From: Bacteroidales bacterium
Lineage (GTDB): Bacteria; Bacteroidota; Bacteroidia; Bacteroidales; VadinHA17
Direction: 5' to 3'
DNA: 64,000 nucleotides
NCBI GenBank assembly: GCA_003157015.1
Contig: PMIJ01000076.1
Coordinates: 1-64,000, forward strand
In this document: positions 26,702 to 33,953 of the stretch, in pieces
How the letters are laid out: every line of letters begins with the position of its first letter
How positions within the stretch are numbered: position 1 is the stretch's first letter
The notes under the pieces: generated by a model
Database searches by the model: none
What the model saw: only the letters and a program-made list of their open reading frames with translations
Told to the model about the DNA's origin: nothing
Made by a program: the position numbers and the translations under genes

Positions 26702-29068
26702 ATGAATTTACTGCAGTTTAAGAACAGTTTTCGGTTTTTGATGAATAACAAAAACTACCTGTTGATCAATATAATAGGATTGAGTATCGGAATAGCCTCG
26801 TTTTTGGTTCTTTCGTTATTTATCTATAACGACCTGTCCTACAATCACTTTAACAAAAATCTTTCAAATATTTACAGGATCCGTGAAGGAGAAGGTGTTC
26901 AGACAAAGGGTCTGTTGTTGCCTAAGATGATGGAACAAATACCTGAAGTAAAAAACGGGACTCGTATATTTGACTGGGATGGATTCAGAATAAGTTATAA
27001 AGAGACAGCCGTTCCTCAGGGTATTCAGTATGTTGACACCGGTTTTTTTTCAGTCTTCTCATTTCCTTTTATCGAGGGTTCAGCGATTAACGGAGTACAT
27101 GAAAAATATGGAGTTGTAATTAGTTCTGACCTGGCAAAAAAGTTTTTTGGTAAGGAGTCAGCAATAGGAAAGAAACTTCAGGTCAGATTCGACAATATAT
27201 TCCTCCAGGTAAATGGAGTTGTAGACGTCCCGGTCAATTCCTCAGTAAAGTTTGATATAGTAAGTTCTTATGAAACTGGAATGGAGATTTCACCCTGGGT
27301 AAAAAATGTACACGACTGGTATAATACTTTTTCGACCACTTATGTGCTTCTGCGAGATGGAACAAGACCTGCAAGTCTTTATGATAAAATGCAAAACATT
27401 GTTAAAGAGAACTTCATCCCTGTCGGTCAAAGCAAGTCAATTTTAAATCTCCTGCCCCTCAGTGAATATCATGCTTCCCAGGAATCAAACAGGATCCTGA
27501 TCATAATTTTAACAGTCATCGCTCTTGGGATTCTGGGTATTGCTATCGTAAACTTCATAAATCTGACGATAACTAATTCCTTTTCAAGAACTAAGGAAAT
27601 AGGGATTAAGAAAGTGGTCGGTGCATCCAGTAGTAACTTATTTCGTCAGATAATGACTGAAGCTTTACTGGTAAGTTTTATAGCATTGCTTATCGGAACT
27701 CAAATTATGTCGTTGGCTCTTCCTTCTTTTAATAAATTGTTCGAAATTCACTTGCAGGTTCATGACGCCCAGTATAAATTTGTTTTCCCCTTTCTCGTCT
27801 CAATCTGGTTAATTGTTGGTATTTCATCAGGATTGATTCCCTCTTTATTCTGGGCACGGACTAAGCTGATTCAAATCCTTCATGGCAACCTGTTTTCTGC
27901 CAACAAGAAAGGTTCTGAACGTTATTCATTGGTTGTAGTCCAGTTTGTAATTGCAATTATTCTTTTTTCAGGAACTATCCTAATACGAAAGCAAATCAAT
28001 TACATGGTTAATAAGGATCCAAAATTTGACAAAGAGAACGTCATCGTAGCAGATTTGGAAAGCTGGCAATATCCTGATTTAAAACTTGCATCACAAAAAT
28101 TCAAGCTTATTTCAGAGGAGCTGAAGGCCAGTCCGTATGTTGAGTCTGTAAGCTTTTCTCAGAATATTCCCGGAACCTATGAGCAAAATTACAATACATT
28201 TTTCCCTGAAGGAGGAGGGGAACTAAACAAAATCCATCTGAGGCAGGCGTACATCGGCCGGAATTTTTTTAAAACTTATGGCATTAAAATACTAAGCGGC
28301 TCCGGATTCGATGAGGATCTGGTTTCATATAGGGGTTCTGTCGTATTGAATGAATCTGCTATGAAAAAGCTGGGTTATCATGAAGCGGATGGTCAGATCC
28401 TTCACCAGAGCACTGAAACAGGTGAAAGATTAAAGGTAGCAGGCGCAATTGAGGATTTCAGCTACCAGGGAGCGCAAAATGAGATGCAACCTCTCATTCA
28501 CTTTTTCGAAGATTTTGATGACTTTGCAAACTGGAAATACCTGTCGGTAAGATCAAAGCCCGGAGCAAGTCTCAAAGTCATTGATTTGTTAAAAAAGACC
28601 TGGCAGGAAACTGAGCCTAAGTCTACCGTCAATTTCTTCTTTGCAATTGATAAACTAAATGAATATTATAAGGAATATATACAGATTAATAAAATAATTA
28701 TCTGGTTCTCTGCTCTTGCGATAATATTATCCTGTTTAGGTTTGTTTGCCCTTTCATCATACTCTTTGAAACGAAAAACCAAAGAAATAGGGATCCGTAA
28801 AGTAACCGGTGCAAAGATTTTCGAAATAATGATTATGCTGAATAAAGATTTTATCAAATGGGTGGTCCTTGCTTTTTTTATTTCAACACCTATAGCATGG
28901 TTCGCACTTCATAAATGGCTTGAAAAATTTGCATATAAGACTGGACTGAGCTGGTGGGTCTTTGTGATATCAGGAATAATCGCTCTTGTAATCGCAATAC
29001 TTACAGTCAGCTGGCAGAGCTGGAGGGCGGCTACAAGGAATCCGGTCGAAGCTCTCAGGTATGAGTAA
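26702..29068 (+). CDS. FtsX/MacB-type permease, array member 5
   Basis: A 788-residue double permease in which both coupling segments are intact: SRTKEIGIKKVVGASSSNLFRQ in the first half and RKTKEIGIRKVTGAKIFEIM in the second. It therefore looks able to contact two nucleotide-binding domains. Helix 1 is NYLLINIIGLSIGIASFLVL. The start codon is separated from a heptamer repeat by three bases, and no ribosome-binding site is visible. The C-terminal SWWVF to NPVEALRYE block is conserved. It is followed by three TGAGGAG heptamers and then a propeller lipoprotein rather than another permease. Confidence 0.9.
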   Translation: MNLLQFKNSFRFLMNNKNYLLINIIGLSIGIASFLVLSLFIYNDLSYNHFNKNLSNIYRIREGEGVQTKGLLLPKMMEQIPEVKNGTRIFDWDGFRISYKETAVPQGIQYVDTGFFSVFSFPFIEGSAINGVHEKYGVVISSDLAKKFFGKESAIGKKLQVRFDNIFLQVNGVVDVPVNSSVKFDIVSSYETGMEISPWVKNVHDWYNTFSTTYVLLRDGTRPASLYDKMQNIVKENFIPVGQSKSILNLLPLSEYHASQESNRILIIILTVIALGILGIAIVNFINLTITNSFSRTKEIGIKKVVGASSSNLFRQIMTEALLVSFIALLIGTQIMSLALPSFNKLFEIHLQVHDAQYKFVFPFLVSIWLIVGISSGLIPSLFWARTKLIQILHGNLFSANKKGSERYSLVVVQFVIAIILFSGTILIRKQINYMVNKDPKFDKENVIVADLESWQYPDLKLASQKFKLISEELKASPYVESVSFSQNIPGTYEQNYNTFFPEGGGELNKIHLRQAYIGRNFFKTYGIKILSGSGFDEDLVSYRGSVVLNESAMKKLGYHEADGQILHQSTETGERLKVAGAIEDFSYQGAQNEMQPLIHFFEDFDDFANWKYLSVRSKPGASLKVIDLLKKTWQETEPKSTVNFFFAIDKLNEYYKEYIQINKIIIWFSALAIILSCLGLFALSSYSLKRKTKEIGIRKVTGAKIFEIMIMLNKDFIKWVVLAFFISTPIAWFALHKWLEKFAYKTGLSWWVFVISGIIALVIAILTVSWQSWRAATRNPVEALRYE

Positions 29069-29075
29069 CAAGGTG

Positions 29076-29096
29076 TGAGGAGTGAGGAGTGAGGAG
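29076..29096. repeat. Heptamer tandem repeat TGAGGAG, three units
   Basis: Three perfect copies of TGAGGAG lie seven bases behind the stop of member 5, in the leader of the following lipoprotein gene. It is the third spacer of the array with a period of exactly seven. Confidence 0.8.
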
Positions 29097-29197
29097 TGAT
29101 GCGCTTGGCGTTAGGGAGGAACAGGAGAAAGGGAGAGGAGGAATTAGTATCAACGAGATACGTGAAGCAAGAAACGAAAAATAATAACCTTAATATA

Positions 29198-30727
29198 ATG
29201 AAGAATCTCACAAAACTGATATTCCTGCTTTTCTTTCTAATTCAAAATATTGCATGCAATCGTAATCGACTAAAGACCAACGAAAAAGAACTGGCAAAAG
29301 AAATAATTACCAGGGAAAAAGAAATAGATTCGGCAGATAAAGCTGCTAATGAAAAAAAGCTGACCGATACTCTGAATCGTCATCATGGAGGGTTCCGTCT
29401 TAAAGAAAACCGTTCAGTCGATCCTGCACATCTACCTTTAATAATTGATATTGCGGATAACTTGGACAATATAAAGGATATTAACTTGTCCGATGTTGCC
29501 TCAACAATTACTTATATCCGCATAGAACCTGTACCTGATCCCACTCTTCCTGTGGATCTGAAATTCAATTATTACCTTATGGATAAATATATAATTGCGC
29601 GGAATCTATATGGAATTCATTTGTTCTCAAGAGATGGAAGATACATACGGTCAGTCGTGAAAAACCAGTATACAGGGGTTAATGTAAAAGCAGGTTCCGT
29701 AATGTTTTTTACCCACTATACAATGAAAGGTGGTGGCATGTCAATATGGGCAGAAGGGAACAACCTGTTTTATAATTACAGAAATAACATTACCGGACAG
29801 AAATACATCATGGAGTATGATTGTTCCTCTACTCAACTAATACCAGACTCCAAATTTGATCCGGAAAAACCTGATCAGATATCAGGGCTGGGAAAGATTG
29901 CAGTAGATCTGAATCATGGAAAAACTGAACCTCCAAAACCCCGTTCGCAAAATGGAATGTTTGGAGGACCAGTTGAATTTTTATTCTCGGAAAGGAGCGA
30001 ATATATGCTTGACCAGCATTCATACGCTGTCCCCGTTTATGATAATAATATGATGGTAATTCTAAACAATAATGGTGATACTTTATCAACCTTTTCGATG
30101 TTGGAAAAACTGAAAAACTATACAAAAGAGTTGCATCGGGGCACTGATTATGGTATTCAGTATGAACATAATGGGAAATTATACTTCCGTCCTGAGTTTA
30201 ATGATACGGTTTTCCAGGTGATTCCACCAAACAGGTTGCTGCCGGTATATGTATTAAAACTTGGAAATTATAAAGTTTCTAAACAACTGGGAGTTGATCC
30301 TGACTTTAATCTTACAGGCAAAATCATTCCTGGGGAATGGGCTGAAACTAAAGACTATATATTCATGATATATACAAAAGACGATTATGATTGTCAGGTC
30401 ACCAGAAAGAAGAAAACAGTGAAGATCTATCATGCAATATATTCAAAGCTGAATCATCAGTTATCTGTTATCGAAAGTGACCCCTATGATTATACTCCTG
30501 AAATACTTAAAAACAATATCGATGGAGGATTGGCTGTCTGGCCATCTTCCTATATGATCGGTAATAATGGAGAAATGCTGATATCCTTAAAAGGTACAGA
30601 ACTGAAAAATCGGATTAATACGGAGCAGTTTAAAGTGTCAAAAGCTCCTGAAGCTAAAAAGAAAGAGCTGGAAAGAATGGCCCGGGCAGTTTCCAATAAT
30701 GAAGATATTTTGATGATAGTAAAATGA
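29198..30727 (+). CDS. Six-bladed beta-propeller lipoprotein (DUF5128-like)
   Basis: A 509-residue lipoprotein starting MKNLTKLIFLLFFLIQNIAC with the Cys as lipidation site. The ATG at 29198 is chosen because earlier in-frame starts only add a charged, non-conserved stretch. After a Lys/Glu-rich linker (about 22-65) comes IADNLDNIKDINLSDVASTI, followed by YIRIEPVPD and HLFSRDGRYIRSV, typical openings of the Bacteroidota propeller lipoproteins. Such proteins are usually single genes of unknown ligand. Here it is embedded between array members 5 and 6 on the same strand, so it may be a periplasmic partner of the permeases; that is inference. Confidence 0.8.
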   Translation: MKNLTKLIFLLFFLIQNIACNRNRLKTNEKELAKEIITREKEIDSADKAANEKKLTDTLNRHHGGFRLKENRSVDPAHLPLIIDIADNLDNIKDINLSDVASTITYIRIEPVPDPTLPVDLKFNYYLMDKYIIARNLYGIHLFSRDGRYIRSVVKNQYTGVNVKAGSVMFFTHYTMKGGGMSIWAEGNNLFYNYRNNITGQKYIMEYDCSSTQLIPDSKFDPEKPDQISGLGKIAVDLNHGKTEPPKPRSQNGMFGGPVEFLFSERSEYMLDQHSYAVPVYDNNMMVILNNNGDTLSTFSMLEKLKNYTKELHRGTDYGIQYEHNGKLYFRPEFNDTVFQVIPPNRLLPVYVLKLGNYKVSKQLGVDPDFNLTGKIIPGEWAETKDYIFMIYTKDDYDCQVTRKKKTVKIYHAIYSKLNHQLSVIESDPYDYTPEILKNNIDGGLAVWPSSYMIGNNGEMLISLKGTELKNRINTEQFKVSKAPEAKKKELERMARAVSNNEDILMIVK

Positions 30728-30765
30728 AAATGGATCACATGATTATTAAAGAACAATCTCCCTGC

Positions 30766-31230
30766 TTTTTCACCCCCCATCCCCCCAAGGGGGGGCTAAA
30801 ATATATTAGAAAGTTTAAATATGGAAGAATTAGACAAAACGATGTATTTCAAAGCGAAACCTGACATTTTGGAAGCAGCAAGGATTCTTCGTAAAAGCAT
30901 GACAATTCGAGAAAAGTTATTGTGGGATAAACTTAAAGAAAAGCAGATCTGTGGACTGCGTTTTCGCAGACAACATCCAATTGAGTTTTTTATTGCTGAT
31001 TTTTATTGCCATCAAATAAGATTAGTCGTTGAAATCGATGGAGAAATTCACAATCAACAGGAAGAATATGATGATGGAAGATCAGCTGAAATGGAAAAGT
31101 TTGATATTAAAATTATCCGGTTTAAGAATTGGGAGGTTGAAAATGATATTGAAAATGTAATTATAAAAATAAAAAATATTGTTAATGAACTTCTTAAAAG
31201 CCCCCCCTTGGGGGGGTTGGGGGGTAAAAA
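30766..31230 (+). mobile_element. DUF559-carrying inverted-repeat element, copy A
   Basis: The left arm (TTTTTCACCCC, core CCCCCCAAGGGGGGG, CTAAAAT) lies just before the DUF559 start codon. The right arm (TTCTTAAAAGCCCCCCC, TTGGGGGGG, TTGGGGGGTAAAAA) overlaps its 3' end. The arms are inverted copies of each other and of the ends of the gene-less elements in the window. The 465-base unit is therefore a candidate autonomous form, with the nuclease as its mobility or maintenance protein. It begins 38 bases behind the lipoprotein stop and ends 37 bases before array member 6. Confidence 0.7.
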
Positions 31231-31240
31231 CCAAGGGTAG
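30821..31240 (+). CDS. DUF559-family endonuclease-like protein inside element A
   Basis: A 139-residue protein of the DUF559 family, whose fold belongs to the PD-(D/E)XK group and is related to Vsr and restriction endonucleases. Visible motifs are LRFRRQHPI, the acidic residue in FIADFYC, the ExD pair in LVVEIDGEIHNQQ, and DDGRSAEMEK. The N-terminal helix MTIREKLLWDKLKEKQ is typical. The last residues SPPLGGLGGKNQG are encoded by the right inverted repeat of the element, so the gene end and the element end coincide. About 70 percent of residues match copy B at 40.9 kb by eye. No methylase or mismatch-repair gene is near, which argues against a Vsr role. Confidence 0.85.
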   Translation: MEELDKTMYFKAKPDILEAARILRKSMTIREKLLWDKLKEKQICGLRFRRQHPIEFFIADFYCHQIRLVVEIDGEIHNQQEEYDDGRSAEMEKFDIKIIRFKNWEVENDIENVIIKIKNIVNELLKSPPLGGLGGKNQG

Positions 31241-31267
31241 TAAAACGAAATTAATCTCATTTCCGAT

Positions 31268-33667
31268 ATGACCAACTTTATCAAAATTTCTCTAAGAAAC
31301 CTCACAAGAAAACCGATTTATTCGATCATCACATTCACAGGTTTTACTTTCAGCATTGCGGCAAGCTTACTTATTTATCTCTGGGTGTATAATGAACTGA
31401 GCTACGAAAAGTTCCATCCCGATTATCAGCGCATATACCGGGTGCTTACACTGTCAAAGGAGGGTGACAAAATTCTAAAATCTCCGATGTGTTACCGCCC
31501 GGTACCCAAAACCATGAAGATGGATTATCCTCAGATCGAATTTGCCACTTATATTAGTTACGACTCGGAAGATTCTCCCCTGCATCTTGAATCAGGAGGT
31601 GAAAAAATTGAAGCGAGAAGATGCTGGACAAACGGTGACTTTTTTAAAATTTTCGGAGGCTTCAGATTTATGGAAGGTTCATCTAAAAGCGCCCTTGATA
31701 AACCTGATAATATAATACTCTCAGAAAAAACCGCAAAAAAACTGTTTGGAAATCAACCAGCAATTGGGAAGGTACTTATCAGTGATAAATTTTCCAAAGA
31801 AGTTTATACTGTTGGTGGAGTAATACGTATTCCTGAGAATAGCCACATCGATTTCGGATATATGCTCTCTGAAACGAACAGCCAGCTTCTTGATTACTCA
31901 AATAACTGGGGAGACAAAGGGTTTGTACGAGTATATATTAAACTTGCGAAAGATGCACATATTGATGATCGGTTTCTCTCTGCAATATCAAATTATTTAA
32001 GCAGGTACTCGAAAATCACCGACAAACTTATGTTCCAGCCTCTGGCGGATATCCATCTCTATTCAGATTATCAAAATGACTATTACGATAAACACCCGGG
32101 TAGTTACAAGTATGTCTGGATATTTTCAGGGCTTGCTTTACTAATTGTTCTTATGGCATCCATTAATTTCTCAGCTCTTTCAGTTGCCAGGGCATCGGAG
32201 CGTTCGGTTGAAATTGGTATTAGGAAAGTAACAGGGGGAAGCAAAATCAGCATCTTCCGCCAGTTTCTTACAGAATCTGTTTTTCAGACTTTCGCAGCCA
32301 CCATTATTGCCCTCTTTGTTGTCTGGTTCATCCTGCCATGGTTTAATACGCTTTCCTCCCAGAAGTTGACTTTTAATATCTCCACGGGATTAGTCATCAA
32401 CCTTTTCATACTGACCTTGCTGGTAGGTATTATTGCCGGTTTATATCCTTCTATTTACCTTTCTTCGTTTAATCCCATTGGAATTTTCAGAGGTGGTTCT
32501 ATCTCCGGATCAAAGAGCAATTTTATCAGAGTACTCGTTACTGTTCAGTTTACGATAGCTGTCTTTTTTATTATCGCAACATCAATTTTTATTAAACAGA
32601 TGAATTATATTCATAACAAAGACCTTGGTATTGACGATAAGAACGTAATTGTTATTCCAACAGGTTTATGGTATGACAATAAAGATTTTAAACAGGAACT
32701 ATTAAGAAATCCAAGGGTTCTGAGTGTTTCTGCCAGCACCTTTGCACCCATTGACGTTGGTTTTAACGGAGGCTTGTCTTTAAGCCACCAGGGCCGTACT
32801 GATACGCTACAGGTTAATTATTATTTTGTAGATGAAGATTTTGCAAATACCTATAAACTGGATGTAATTAAAGGTCAATTCCTGCAAATGGATTACTCGG
32901 GCTATTGGAAAGAAGGTGAAAAACTGGGTAAGAGCAGGAAAGAGGGAAAAGAATATACTGTGTCTATGCCGATAGTTATTAATCAAACAGCAGAAAAGCT
33001 TCTTGGATTCGATGATCCGATAGGACAGCGGATAGGTGATAATGTAATTGTTGGTGTAGTGAAAGACTTTCATTTCAGATCACTTCATTTTCCTATAGAA
33101 CCGCTGGTTATGTCAAATAATCCTGAAGCAATTGGAACAATGAATGTACGTATTGCACCCGGAAATACAACTGAAACACTTAATTACATCCGCGATACTT
33201 ACAGGAAACACAGGGAAGACAGGGAATTCTCTTACACCTTCTTTGATAACCTTCTGAATGAAAAATACCAGGCAGAGACCCGGTTGAAAAATATCACTGT
33301 TGCATTTGCATTATTGGCAATAGTAATTTCTATCCTGGGAATTCTGGGAATGGCAGTCTTTTCTATCAATCGCCGGACAAAAGAGATTGGTATCCGCAGG
33401 GTTGCAGGTGCAAAAAGCTCGGAAATACTTATTCTGCTTAATAAGGAATTCATAATCTGGGTTCTGGTTGCTTTTATAATTGCCACACCTGTAGCCTGGT
33501 ATATAATGAATATATGGCTGCGGAATTTTGTTTACAAAACAAAACTCAGCTGGTGGATATTCTTGCTTTCAGGAATGATAACTTTTGGAATTGCTTTAAT
33601 AACAGTGAACTGGCAAAGCTGGAGGGCAGCAACGAGGAACCCGGTGGAAGCTCTCCGATACGAATAG
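31268..33667 (+). CDS. FtsX/MacB-type permease, array member 6
   Basis: A 799-residue double permease with both coupling segments intact (ERSVEIGIRKVTGGSKISIFRQ and RRTKEIGIRRVAGAKSSEIL). Helix 1 is IYSIITFTGFTFSIAASLLI. The second periplasmic domain has a charged insert, YWKEGEKLGKSRKEGKEYTV. Its last codons GTGGAAGCTCTCCGATACGAATAG, and the 31 bases after the stop, match member 2 very closely, a sign of gene conversion. Forty bases later an orphan set of codons for VEALRYE-stop follows, so the 3' flank is a recombination product. It follows element A directly. Confidence 0.9.
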   Translation: MTNFIKISLRNLTRKPIYSIITFTGFTFSIAASLLIYLWVYNELSYEKFHPDYQRIYRVLTLSKEGDKILKSPMCYRPVPKTMKMDYPQIEFATYISYDSEDSPLHLESGGEKIEARRCWTNGDFFKIFGGFRFMEGSSKSALDKPDNIILSEKTAKKLFGNQPAIGKVLISDKFSKEVYTVGGVIRIPENSHIDFGYMLSETNSQLLDYSNNWGDKGFVRVYIKLAKDAHIDDRFLSAISNYLSRYSKITDKLMFQPLADIHLYSDYQNDYYDKHPGSYKYVWIFSGLALLIVLMASINFSALSVARASERSVEIGIRKVTGGSKISIFRQFLTESVFQTFAATIIALFVVWFILPWFNTLSSQKLTFNISTGLVINLFILTLLVGIIAGLYPSIYLSSFNPIGIFRGGSISGSKSNFIRVLVTVQFTIAVFFIIATSIFIKQMNYIHNKDLGIDDKNVIVIPTGLWYDNKDFKQELLRNPRVLSVSASTFAPIDVGFNGGLSLSHQGRTDTLQVNYYFVDEDFANTYKLDVIKGQFLQMDYSGYWKEGEKLGKSRKEGKEYTVSMPIVINQTAEKLLGFDDPIGQRIGDNVIVGVVKDFHFRSLHFPIEPLVMSNNPEAIGTMNVRIAPGNTTETLNYIRDTYRKHREDREFSYTFFDNLLNEKYQAETRLKNITVAFALLAIVISILGILGMAVFSINRRTKEIGIRRVAGAKSSEILILLNKEFIIWVLVAFIIATPVAWYIMNIWLRNFVYKTKLSWWIFLLSGMITFGIALITVNWQSWRAATRNPVEALRYE

Positions 33668-33698
33668 TGAGGAGAGCGAAGACACTGACCGAAGAGTC
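33668..33698. repeat. 3'-flank repeat shared with array member 2
   Basis: Second copy of the 31-base segment found after member 2, with one mismatch. In this copy CACTGAC and GTCAGTG (which extends just past the segment) form a perfect 7-bp stem around CGAAGA, which could act as a weak hairpin. Confidence 0.8.
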
Positions 33699-33701
33699 AG
33701 T

Positions 33702-33725
33702 GTGGAGGCGCTGAGATATGAATAA
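33702..33725 (+). pseudogene. Orphan 3' end of a lost array member (VEALRYE-stop)
   Basis: GTGGAGGCGCTGAGATATGAATAA encodes the array signature VEALRYE followed by a stop, 34 bases behind the real stop of member 6. It continues without a break into ACTACCCCCTAAATCC, the same junction that follows members 7 and (with small changes) 8. The body of the gene is gone; the 3' tip with its attached repeat element remains. Confidence 0.7.
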
Positions 33726-33800
33726 ACTACCCCCTAAATCCCCCAAATGGGGGACTTTATAAACGTGATAGCCCCCCTTGGGGGGTTTGGGGGTAAGAAA
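33726..33800. repeat. Short C/G-rich inverted-repeat element
   Basis: Gene-less copy with core CCCCCAAATGGGGG in the left arm and GCCCCCCTTGGGGGG in the right, about 18 bases apart. It starts immediately after the orphan VEALRYE stop, the same junction as behind member 7. Confidence 0.8.
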
Positions 33801-33851
33801 ACAAAGGAAGTTAGAAGTTTTTGGAACGAAAATTAAAATATTGGTAAAAAA

Positions 33852-33893
33852 ACGTCTTAAATACCCCCTTGGGGGGATTTAGGGGTAAAAAAA
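33852..33893. repeat. Solitary right arm of a DUF559-type element
   Basis: ACGTCTTAAATACCCCC, TTGGGGGG, ATTTAGGGGTAAAAA has no left arm nearby. Its lead-in ACGTCTTAAA is the same as the 3' coding end of DUF559 copy B (CAACGTCTTAAAAG), so this looks like the remnant of a gene-bearing element. The rest of the 33726-33953 spacer is AT-rich with a G-run and shows nothing else. Confidence 0.65.
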
Positions 33894-33953
33894 GGGGGGG
33901 GAGAAAAGAAAAATATGGAACTGAATCATTAAATATCATATTATATCATATTC

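Noticed and set aside
29096-29197. N-terminal extension of the propeller lipoprotein from the first in-frame ATG
   Set aside because: The extra 34 residues are encoded partly by a heptamer repeat and would mask the lipoprotein signal peptide beginning at 29198.
30821-31240. DUF559 protein as a Vsr repair enzyme or part of a restriction system
   Set aside because: No DNA methyltransferase, MutL/MutS or specificity subunit is nearby, and both copies are bounded by element arms.
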